The position numbers and the translations under genes were made by a program. A DNA stretch of 64,000 nucleotides from assembly GCA_963575745.1 (NCBI GenBank), contig CAUYUJ010014177.1:1-64000 (forward strand), given 5' to 3'. This DNA comes from Prorocentrum cordatum. Its lineage: Eukaryota > Sar > Dinophyceae > Prorocentrales > Prorocentraceae. Positions 31,306 through 41,036 of this stretch are shown in pieces; within the stretch, counting starts at the first letter, position 1; each line of letters begins with the position of its first letter. Below the pieces are notes generated by a model. That model was not told the DNA's origin. It ran no database searches and saw only the letters and a list, made by a program, of their open reading frames with translations.

Positions 31306-32867
31306 CGCTCCCCCCAGGGGCGACGCGCGCACCGAGAAATCTTGTAGTATGTGCGTCGTGGCGGGCGCTTTCTGGCCACACCGCTCGGGAAGCGATGTGC
31401 TACAGGGTGGGTATGCCATGTGTTCGGGTCGGACGCGCGCCTCCAAGAAGGACGTATAGTACTAGTGGGTCTCTGTGCGTCCCATTGAAGAATCCCGCAG
31501 CGGTTTAGGGAACTCGCTTCAGCTGCTCATCCACAGCGCTTCGCGGCACCACGCCTGGACCTACCGTAGATGGACAAACAAGTGGAACCCTTTGTGCTGC
31601 CCCCTCCCCTCCCCCCACATTCAAAGAGCGCAGGCTTGAAAAGGCAAAAACAAGTGGAACCCCCTGGGCCTCCACCACGCCGGAGCCCAACTTTGAGTCG
31701 GGGGGAAGGGGGGGGGGGGACGAACATGGTGTCGACGACGAGGGGTTCCACTTTTTTGTCCCCTGGCCTTGCCAGGGGGCGGAGGCGCCCTGGGACGGCA
31801 GGCGCCCGCGGTGTTGTTCACGCCGTGTGTCAGCGGGAGCGTTGTCAGTGACTGCCCATCGGGCGACGCCAGAGAAGAGTCACTGACCTGATGGATCGAG
31901 TCCACTGAGTTCACAGCCGGATCCTCCTGTCTCTGCATCCTCGCTCCTTCTCCCCCCACAGCCCACCCGCGCAGCGAGGTTGAAGGATGGGCGACTTTCG
32001 AGGGTTACCCTCGCATCTGCCCCCTTCGGCTCGTCCTTCGCCGCTTTCGCCCCGCTCGCAGAATGTCGACATGGCCTTCCAAGGCCCTTGTATCCTTATC
32101 GCGCGTCCTTCTTGTGCTGGTTGGCTGTACTCATTTCCCTTCCCTCGACGCGACGACGCCGGCTGTGGCCGTGCTCTTGTATGTCCTGTCACGCCATGCT
32201 ATACCATGCGTCGCGTACGCTCTCGGGGTCATTGCCCAGTTCGGCATCCGAGCGTGCGAGTAGGAGGGGGAGATCTGCGCAGTGGTACGGGATGGGAGGG
32301 AGGGCAGGACGTCAGAGATAACGCCTGCGCATGTGAAGGGGTCCTCTGGCACGAGATGCTTCAGACATTTGGGCCTTTGCCATTCCCTCTCGGGGAGCTA
32401 GCGGGCGACGCATGGGAATTCCCATCCCGACACGTGTCCTGCCAGGGAGGGGGGAGGATGGCCCCAGATCGCAGGAATGCCAAGTTTACGTGCAGCAGCC
32501 CGCCCGTCACCCAAAGACTGATATTGTCACGCCTGGGTTCAGCCAGCCACGTATCCCCAAGCTCAGGTTTCCCATGCAGAGACACGGGCGACAGCACGTG
32601 GGACTTGTAACATTTAAGGTGCGCGGGCCAGAACGCGGAGATGGAGGGTAGGCACAAGCCAGCGGCCACCTGTCCGCTCATACAAGCTTGTGACCACACG
32701 CCCAAGCTGAGCATCCCCTCTGCAGGGTCGTCTTCATAACGCGCAGCCTGAATCTCAAATGGGGTGTCACTCTTAAGTCCTCCTCCTGCTCCTCATCCTC
32801 CTCCGCCGCCTCCTCCTCCTCTAAATACATCCCTTCCTGCCCAACTTCCCTCCCTCCCTCACTCCCT
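31306..32867. other. Interval without assured gene
   Basis: A 207-codon plus-strand frame (31,987-32,610) is open but shows no domain and has shadow frames beside it. A 19-bp inverted repeat (31,572-31,590 and 31,743-31,761) flanks a segment with two copies of ACAAGTGGAACCC. GGGATGGGAGGGAGGG near 32,290 recurs at 58,897. Confidence 0.5.
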
Positions 32868-32896
32868 CCCGACGACGACGACGGCGCTGCCGACTC

Positions 32897-32931
<35 letters not shown>

Positions 32932-33290
32932 ACGACGGCGACGCCGACGGCGACGCCGACGACGACGGCGCCACCGACGAGCGGCGCCCTCGCCGACGGC
33001 GACGCCGACGCCGACCTGCGCCGCCGACGGCCCGCGCCCCTCCCGCGTGGCGCGGCGCGGCGCTCGGCCGCCGCGGGGGGCCCGCCGCGGCCGCGCGCGG
33101 GAGGCCGCGCCCCTGGGGGGCTCGCGCCCCCCCCTGGTGGCCGGGGGAACGAAGGGCAGTGCCAACGAGACGCCACGGTGGGCAGGAGGGGGAAGGAAGG
33201 AGAGAGGAGGAGGAGGGAGGAGGAGGAGGAGGAGGAGGAGGAGGAGGCGGAGGCGGACGCGGAGTCGGAGGAGGAGGAGGAGGGCTACCC
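32868..33290. repeat. GAC/GCC trinucleotide region and (GGA)n tract
   Basis: GACGAC/GCCGAC repeats (32,868-33,020), a GC-rich stretch, then GGA repeats (33,190-33,285). Confidence 0.9.
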
Positions 33291-33540
33291 TGATTTCGGC
33301 TCCGCTTTACGTTGGTCGATTTCGTAAGCACGGCGGAAATGTTTGCCCCTCTTTTCGAGCTCCTTCGATGTAGATTTCCGCTCAACTTTGCCGTCGCGGG
33401 TTCCGCCATACCTCCGTGGAAAAGTCCGCCCTATTGTATTGCCGAGGCGGAAGGTTCCGCCGTATTTTTGGTCGCATCTTTTGGGCTGTATTTCTGACAC
33501 CTGTTCAAAGGGCGACCCTGGGGGGTAAGTGAGAAGGGGC
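33291..33540. other. Interval with scattered TTCCGCC motifs
   Basis: TTCCGCC or TTCCGCT recurs four to five times between 33,370 and 33,465 at irregular spacing of about 25-50 bp. No gene was seen. Confidence 0.5.
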
Positions 33541-34760
33541 TGGTCTCCTTAGAAAGGTCGGAAGACCCCTGGCCTTCTGAGAAGTTTCCCAAGCCCTCTC
33601 CGAAGACACAGGAAGCCTCTCAGAAGGCCGGTGCGCTTCTGAGAAGCCCCGCCGCCCTCTGAGAGGGCCTCCTCCTCCTCGCTTACCCCCTCGCTCGCCG
33701 CCGACGTTCTCACGAAGAGGAGGAGGAGGAGGAGGAGGAGGAGGAGGAGGAGGAGGAGGAGGAGGAGGAGGAAGAGGAGGAGGAGGAGGAGGAGGAGGAG
33801 GAGGAGGAGGAGGAGGAGGAGGAGGGGGAAGACCAGTGTAAACCCAAGGGCCATCAACGATGTTGGAATACGCCCTTCATCCAAGCTCCCTCTTCAGAGG
33901 CCCCTATAACGGCTCATTTCCATTGAGGGAACTGCCTCGTTGGAAGACAACCGTTTGAAGACCCGGAAGCATGCCAAAACATTGTTCTCGGGATTCCAAC
34001 GCCACGGATCAAATTGGGAGTTGCGTCTTGACGATCCTGGATTGTGCCAGAACGCCCCTCATGGGATTTCAACACAGCGAATCAACGTAACTGTCGCGCC
34101 CGCAATCTTTCCCGTTGATCATGGGAATCCGTAAAACTCGTGCAACTGTTATAAACGAATGTGCGCGGCGCTAAGGCGAGACCCACATGTTGAAAAGGAA
34201 CCGCCCTCAATCCGTGAAGCTCTTGCAGATGTTTACAACGAATGTGCGCGACACTACTGCGAGAGCCAAATTTTGAAAACGGGTTGTCCACAATCCGTGA
34301 AACTCTGGCATTTGTTCAACGAATGCGCGGCGCTAAGGCGAGAGCCACGTTTTGAAAACGGGTCGCCCTCAATCCGTAGAACGAATGTGCGCGGCGCTAA
34401 GGCGAGAGCCACATTTTGAAACCACACGCCTTCCATCTGTGAAACTGTTGTCTATTTAAAGCGGGCCTCTGGGTGCGACAGGGAGAAGTTATCTATAAGG
34501 GAAGGAGAGGAGAGGAGGAGGAGGAGGAGGAGGAGGAGGGAGGAGGAGGAGGAGGCGGAGGAGGAGGGGAGGGGGGAGGAGGAGGAGAGGAGGAGGAGGA
34601 GGAGGAGGAGGAGGAGGAAGGAGGAGGAGGCGGGAGGAGGAGGAGGAGGAGGCGGAGGAGGAGGAGGAGGAGGAGCAGGAGGAGCAGGAGGAGGAGTAGG
34701 AGGAGCAGGAGGAGCATGAGGAGGAGGAGGAAGAAGGAAGAAGGAGGAAGGAGGAGGAAG
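33541..34760 (+). repeat. Composite repeat module M2
   Basis: Left flank with CCTTCTGAGAAG-type inverted motifs (33,570-33,665), (GGA)n 33,716-33,831, segment L 33,832-34,110, 83-bp array 34,150-34,455 (starts 34,158, 34,240, 34,321, 34,383), short segment R 34,455-34,500, (GGA)n 34,500-34,760. Same order as M1 and M3. Confidence 0.85.
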
Positions 34761-34794
34761 GAGGAGGCGCCCCCGAGGACCGAGCCCCGCCGCG

Positions 34795-34944
34795 ATGTCC
34801 AGCAAGGCCTGGGAGTTCCTGCTGCCGGACAGCGGGCAGCACCAGGCCCCCCGCCCGCCTTGGTGGCGACCGCGCGGCTCCTCCTTCGAGAGCTCGGCCC
34901 CGTTTTCTCTGCTGGTGGGGTCGCCGCCTGCCTTCGCTTCGTGA
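34795..34944 (+). CDS. Possible 49-residue ORF or exon, unidentified
   Basis: The ATG at 34,795 opens M-S-S-K-A-W-E-F-L-L-P-D-S and ends at TGA 34,942-34,944. Its composition (Trp, Phe, Glu, Lys present) differs from the surrounding Arg/Gly-rich frames. It follows a GGA tract directly. No family was recognised and it could be chance. Confidence 0.2.
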   Translation: MSSKAWEFLLPDSGQHQAPRPPWWRPRGSSFESSAPFSLLVGSPPAFAS

Positions 34945-36974
34945 TCCTCCACACTTCTCTCTCCCCATCCTCCATCCTCGTTCTGAGTTCTCCTTCATCC
35001 TCTTTCGCGTCCCCGTCCTCTGCCCCTCCTCCATCCCTCGTCCCTCCGCGCTTCTCCGCCTCCAGCCCTCCAGCTTCCATGTGCCATCCCCCGCTATCCT
35101 CCTCCATCGTTGTACATCCTCCTCATCCTCCTCTCCCTCCCCCTCCTCCTTCCTTGTCGGCCCTCATCCTTTATCCTTCTCCTCCTCCTCCTCCTCCGCA
35201 GTCCACTATCCTACGCCCTGCCTTTTTTTAATCAATTTGTTTCGACCATCCTCCTCCTCCTCAGCCCTCCTCCTGCTCCTCCTCCACCTGCCAGGGCCGT
35301 CTGAGCTTCTTTGCGTCCGGTGCCCTCCTCTCTGCTCCTTCTCCCTCGTCCCCCGACTTCCCCAGCCCGGCTCGGTCGGCCCCACGACGCTCAGCACAGG
35401 ATGCGGATGAGGCTCCACGGGGCCGAGGCGGCCAGGGCCGCGCTTCGCGGGCTGGCCCGCGGGAGCCCGTGCGCCTCGCGGCGCTTCGCCGCGTGGCGTC
35501 CGCCAGGTGCTCGTCCCGACGGCGAGGGTCGCGGAGCCGCGTGCTGCGGTCGGCGGTCCAGAAGCTGAGGTCCCGGGGGATGGGGTGGGGGCCCAAAGGA
35601 TATGCACCACCACCACGTCGATTCCTCCTCTCCCCTCTGGGCCAGCGAGAGGGAGAGGGGGGGAGGGAGGTGGTGGCGGTGTTTATTTTTTGGCCCCCCA
35701 TAGGGGTCCCGAGGACGAGGTGCCCCAGGCAGCGTATAGGTCCACCCTCGGGGCCCCTTCCCGTCCGTGGGGCCCCCTCCCTCGGGACCCCCCTCCCTCG
35801 GGACCCCCTCGGGGCCCCCTTCCTGTCCGCGGGGCCCCCTCCCTCGGGGCCCCCCCCTTCGAGCCACGTGCCGCGGGCGCCTGCCGCGCCCTCGGCGGGC
35901 GGCGGGCCGCGCCATCGAGCCCTCTGCTGGCCACTCCGGGCGCGAGCGCAGCGGCTCGGCAATTCGGGCGCGCCGCCGCGGCGGTCGCGCAACAGAGCAC
36001 GTGCGCTGTACTGAGAGGCTTGCTCGCTTTGGCGACTGGCTCCCTCGAGCTCAATCGTGTGAATTGTCCGCTTCCAAGTTCTGCCCCAGACTGGTCGTGG
36101 GCGGTGCTCTCGGGTCCGTGCCGCCGCCGCGGCGCCACAGGATGGCACGGGGAGGCCTGTCCTGCCCCGCGGGGGGCGGCTCTCTCTCGCGCCGAGGCTT
36201 CGGGGGGGGGGGGGGGGCGAATGCCACATGGCATTTGGGAGGGCGCGCGTGCCAAGCCCTCCAAGTCTTGGCGCTCTGTGGGTAACTATGGCGACAGGGG
36301 GTGGGGCGGCCACCAGTATAGACCTGCGCGCCGTGCACCTCGGCCCTTCAGGCTTTGCAGCTGCTGGCCCTTCGTGCCATCCTCTTCGGCCCTCGAACTG
36401 CGGCCGGCTCCCCTCGCGTCTGTCTCCCACGCAGTCCTTGCTCTCTTCCTCGTTTTGCCGGATTTCGAAGCGGACCTGACCACATGGCGACGAGAACGCC
36501 ATTGGAGGCTCCGACAGAGCGGAGAACAGCTTAAAAGCATTGAGCGCCGCATTTGGAACCTGAATCCTGCACCTCCTCCCTCGACCCTGTGCCGCCTCGT
36601 GTCGTGACTGCCTGCGCGTCGATTTCAAACACCGCCTGCAGCTTTGAAGGATGGCGGCATCCTTGAACGATCGCGGCATTCCGACAGCGCAGATCGTTCA
36701 ACACCGGTCGATTCTTGACTGCTGGCGTCGTTCATTCTGATCTCTCGCGCCAGGGGCGCCGCCGTGTCGACACGACGCGAACCTACCGCAGTGGAGGAGG
36801 AGTTGCTTCCCAGGGGTCGTTCTGCACCCCTGGATCTGTTGGTGAGGGTCCGACAGCAGCTCCCAGAGGCCAACATCGAGGCAACATTCGCAAGAATGGG
36901 GAATCGAGCAAGATCAACCTCAATGTTGGCAAGCGGGGCCCCCTACCAGCGAGCTAGTGAGCTGTGACGTTGAA
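34945..36974. other. CCT-rich and GC-rich interval, no gene recognised
   Basis: Scattered CCT runs (35,120-35,290). From 35,745 to 35,860 a GGGGCCCCCTCCCTCGGGAC unit repeats about five times. Long open frames at 35,261-36,679 (both strands) are GC-driven shadows. A short plus-strand stretch at 36,465-36,580 has protein-like composition but no domain. Confidence 0.55.
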
Positions 36975-37200
36975 ATCTCTGTGGTGGAAGCCACGTGATC
37001 TGAACCATGTTGTGTAAACCATATGCTTCGAGCTTCGCGGTGCAAGCCACGTGTTGGAAGCTACGTGGTGTAAGCTGGGTTGTGAAAGCTGCGTGGCGTG
37101 AGCAATCTGGTGATATCTAATGGCCTCGAAGCTCCGTGGCGCAGGATCTGTTGTGCAAGCTCTCTGTTGCGAACCGTGCTGTGGAAGCTGCGGGAAGGTA
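36975..37200 (+). repeat. Degenerate 12-18 bp minisatellite
   Basis: About twelve loosely spaced copies of GTGGAAGCTACGTG-like sequence, each with AAGC and a following CGTGG. Confidence 0.65.
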
Positions 37201-38814
37201 GAACGTGGCGTGGCGCCCGCGAGGCCCAGGATTCGGACACGGCGCATGGAGGTCGCGGGGCCGTGCCAAGGAACTGCGTTCGGTGGCTTTCACGTGGCCA
37301 CCGCATGGGCTCGCGGCTCGCTCGTGGCCCAGGCTGCCCGGTCGCACACTTCAAAGCAACGCAAAGCAACCCGACTACGCATATGAAGAAACACTCGTGG
37401 GGAATGCGCGTGCAGGAGTGCCATAATTGACAGGGGGCAGGTTGGACCACCGATCCGCTCATGCGGAAGCGGAGAGGTTGCGACGACGTTCCTCCCGGTC
37501 ATTTTCAGTTTCGCCTGGCCGGAGGCTTCTCGTTGGAAAACCTCTTGGGGGCCTCGCGAATGTCTGCCAGGGGCTGTTGGGACCTCTGGAGGCCTCCCGG
37601 GCGCCTGTGGAAGGCCTCTGTAGTCTCCCTCGGGCCTGTTTGCCGGGAGCCACGGGTTCCCTCAACGACCAGGTCACGATGCGAAGTGCTTCTTGCGGCG
37701 AAATTCCATCAATGTTGCCTCTGGAGCTTTTTTGGGGGTGTGTCTGTCTGGAGCCCCTGTGGGCCGCTGGGGCTCTCTCGGGCCTTCCTAGAGCTCTTCT
37801 TCGGCCTCTGGGGGAGGGGGCATTGGCCCTCTGCGGGCCTTCTTGGGGGCTATCTTTGACCCGATTGGGTACCCCCCATGGCCCTCGTGGGCTTTTCTTG
37901 GGGGCCTTTCGGGGGCCTTGGGCGTTGTTGGAACCCTCTTGGGCCGTTGTAGGGCTATCTGTGGAGCCTCTTGGGCCGCCTTGGGCGCTGATAGGTCAAA
38001 ACAACGATTATGCAAGCAATGCAATCAATGCACCTTTTCTCTAGGGCATGGAACGGTTTTTGCCTCTTGGGGGTCTTCTTGAAGGCCTCTTGGCGCGTCT
38101 TGAGAGTTTCCCATGCAGCTCCCTGATGCATTCCACCCAACCCTCTGGGGCATTCCATTGAACCCTACGGGGTATTCACCCATCACCCCCCCGTGTACAG
38201 GTACTCCGCTCAGCCCTCTAGGGCCTTCGAAGGTGTGTATTATTCCACCGATCCTTCCCCACCTCGCCCAGTTCAACGCGCCTGCGCAGAGTGCGTCGTA
38301 CGCGCAAGCGTGCTTGCATGCCGCAGGACGTTGTATCATTCGCCGTGCCTCTTACGTCTCTCGTCGTTTGTGCGCAAGCGCATTGCACGCCACCTCTCTC
38401 TTTCTTTGTGTGTATATATATAAAAAAAAAAAAGATATAGCCGAACGGAGCTTGATACCTTCTCTTCTCGGACAGGTGCTGGTCGAGCGGCTGGGTCAGT
38501 CTGACCAGCGGTGGTACATTGACGGGGTGGCGCAGCCCAGCAGCTCCGTGTGCGAAGGCGCCTCGTGGGAAGGGGAAGGGGAGAAGATGGTGAACCCCGT
38601 CGGACGGGGCGCCTCTGTCGCGACGGTAGGTGCGTTGCTCGGCGTCCAGAAGGCTTTGGGTGGCCACGGGTAGCCCAGGATAGTGTCGAACAGTGCCGGG
38701 TGGCCTTGGGTAGCCTCGAGCAGCATCGGACGGTTTTGAGTATGGCGCGGGGAGCCGAACCAGGTTTGCGCAGACAAGGTGCTCCATGGGTCGCTAAGGC
38801 GACGGGCGCAACGG
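37201..38814. other. Interval with GGGCCTTCTTGGGGGC-type degenerate repeat
   Basis: From 37,540 to 37,990 variants of GGCCTTCTTGGGGGC recur every 15-40 bp. The complement of this motif recurs at 46,500-47,060. An AT-rich TATATATATAAAAAAAAAAA string lies at 38,411-38,432, and a GGGTAGCC/CAGCATCGGA repeat at 38,660-38,740. No gene was recognised. Confidence 0.5.
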
Positions 38815-39955
38815 GGAGGAGGAGGAGGAGGAGGAGGAGGAGGAAGAAGAGGAGGAGGAACAGGAGGAGGAGGAGGAGGAAGAGGAGGAGGAGGAGGAGG
38901 AGGAGCAAGAGGAGGAGGGGGAGGACCAGTGCAAACCCAAGACTCATTCATCAACGATGTTGGGGTACACCCTCACTCCAAGCTTCCTCTTCACGCGCCC
39001 CTACAAGGAGCCTTTCCCACTGAGGGAGGTCAGCCGTTGAGAGACAACTGTTTGAAGATCCTGAAGTGTGCCAAAGCAGTATTCTCGGGACTTCAACGCC
39101 ACGAATCAACCTGACTGTTGCGTCATGACGATCTTGAGTCGTACCAGAACGCCTGTCCTGAGACTTCAACGCTGCGAATCAACGTACCTGTTCCGCGCTG
39201 ACCTTCTCGAATCGCTGCGCACGTTGCTTCTGGCACGTTAGTTAAGGAATCCGTGAACATCTGGCAAATGTTTTAGACGAACGTGCGCGGCACAAGGGCG
39301 AAAAACACATGTTGAAAAGGAACCTCACTCAATCCGTGAAGCTCTTGCAAATGTTTAAGACAAGTGTGCACGGCGCGAAGGCCAGAGCCACATCTTTTAA
39401 ACGGCACGCCCTCAATCCGTGAAACTCTTGCGATGTCTTGCGACGAATGTGCGCGGTGCTGGGGCGAGAGCAACATTTTGAAAAAGACCCGCCCCCATGA
39501 ACCTCTTGCAAAGTCTTAACACGAACGTGCGCGGCGCTGAGGCGAGAGCCACATTTAGAAACGACCCGCCCTCAATCCGTGAAGCTCCTGCAAAGTCTGT
39601 ATACGAAGGTGTGCGGCGCTGAAGCGAGAGCCACATTTTGAGAGCCAAGGTGAGGAAGTCTCGGGCGAAACGCCCGGCCCGCCCTTCCGACGGGCCTCGG
39701 GGTGCGACAGGGAGGAGTTCTATGGAGTTCTCTATAAGGACATGGAAGGGAGGAGGAGGAGGAGGAGGAGGAGGAGGAGGAGGAGGAGGAGGAGGAGGAG
39801 GAGGAGGAGGAGGAGGAGGAGGAGGGGAGGGGGGGGAGGAGGGGGAGGAAGGGGGCGGAGGCGGAGGAGGAGGAGGCGCAGGCGGAGGCGGAGGAGGAGG
39901 AGGCGGAGGCGGATGAGGAGGAGGAGGAGGAGGAGGAGGAGGAGGAGGAGGAACA
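38815..39955 (+). repeat. Composite repeat module M3
   Basis: (GGA)n 38,815-38,924, segment L 38,925-39,210, 83-bp array 39,255-39,645 (starts 39,279, 39,362, 39,445, 39,523, 39,605), segment R 39,648-39,745, (GGA)n 39,748-39,955. R here includes GGGCGAAACGCCCGG and ends CTATAAGGACATGGAAGG before GGA. Confidence 0.85.
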
Positions 39956-41028
39956 TTTCTGTGGGCGGGAGCGGTGGGAGCGTGGCCCCTCTCGCCCGCC
40001 CCGCTCCCGCGGCGGTCCTCGTCCTGCTGCTGCTGGTGCTGCTGCTGCTGCTGCTGCTGCTGGACCCCGGCAGGGCAGCATCCGGACTGTCCCGTCGGTG
40101 TCGCTTCTTCTGTTCGTTAATTCCTCGGCGGCGTGCAGCCGCAGCGGCCAGCAGGGCAGCGTCCGGATTGTCCCGTCGGTGTCACTTCTTCTGTTTGTTG
40201 GCTCTTCGGCGGCGCTCAGCCGCAGCGGCTCACGCCGAGGCTCGGGAGACTATTTGTTCTGGCCTGCGGCCTGCGGGTCGGTTTGGCTCCAAGGTGAGGG
40301 CGCGACGCTCCACCGAGCCGCGGGGCATCTTTGCTCAGGCTGGCCGCCTGGTCAGTTGGAGGCCTGGTCGCTCGGCGCCGACGTGCTGTTTCTCTTCCTC
40401 TCCTCCTCGTCGTCCTCCTCCTCCTCCTCCTCCTCCTCCTCCTCCTCCTCCCCCTTCTCCTCCTCCTCTCCCCCCTCCCTTGGCGCCTTTGTTCTGTACG
40501 TTCTTTGATGCACGCGTGCATGAGCCGGGCACTCTAGCAGGGCGGGCCGCTGTTACTCAGCGGGCCTCCAGCGCTCGCCGGACGGGGCTGCTTCCGAAGT
40601 GGATTATATGGTATGGTTGTTGTCCTCTGTCCCGCCCCCTCCCTGCTTTCCCCTCCCCTTCTTCCTCCCGGCGCTGCTTTGCAGCATCCGCCTGAATACC
40701 CGGGGCGCCCGAACGTTGGCCAGGGGAATTCCGGCCACGTTCGCGGGGCCGCCAGTCTAGCTTTGGGCGCTTGGCGTTTATCTGCCCGCTTTCCCGTTCA
40801 TGCTCCTCCCCCATCTTTCTCTTCCGCCTGCGTATGCTGGAGCGTGCAGTCCATGTTGGTGTCCTTGAGTGGCCCGCCTGTTTCGTGCGCTCGGCGTGGT
40901 AGCTGTCAGGTAATCCATGGCTGCTGGCTGCTGCGTCAGCGCGCTCAGTGTTTTGGCCTGCAAGCTCTGTCTCTCCTCTCATTCCCCTCCTTCCCTCGTT
41001 GCCTCCTCCTCCCCCCCCTCCTCCCTGA
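39956..41028. other. Interval with CTG and CCT tracts
   Basis: (CTG)n at 40,023-40,062, two GCAGGGCAGC-TCCG-TGTCCCGTCGGTGTC copies about 75 bp apart (40,073 and 40,155), (CCT)n at 40,395-40,475 and a shorter CCT run at 41,007-41,028 that abuts LINE-4. No gene was seen. Confidence 0.6.
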
Positions 41029-41036
41029 AACCAGCT

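Noticed and set aside
40917-41036. N-terminal 40 codons of the LINE-4 frame as a signal peptide
   Set aside because: This part is unrelated to the element and includes CCT-derived Ser/Pro; it is read-through upstream of the truncation point.
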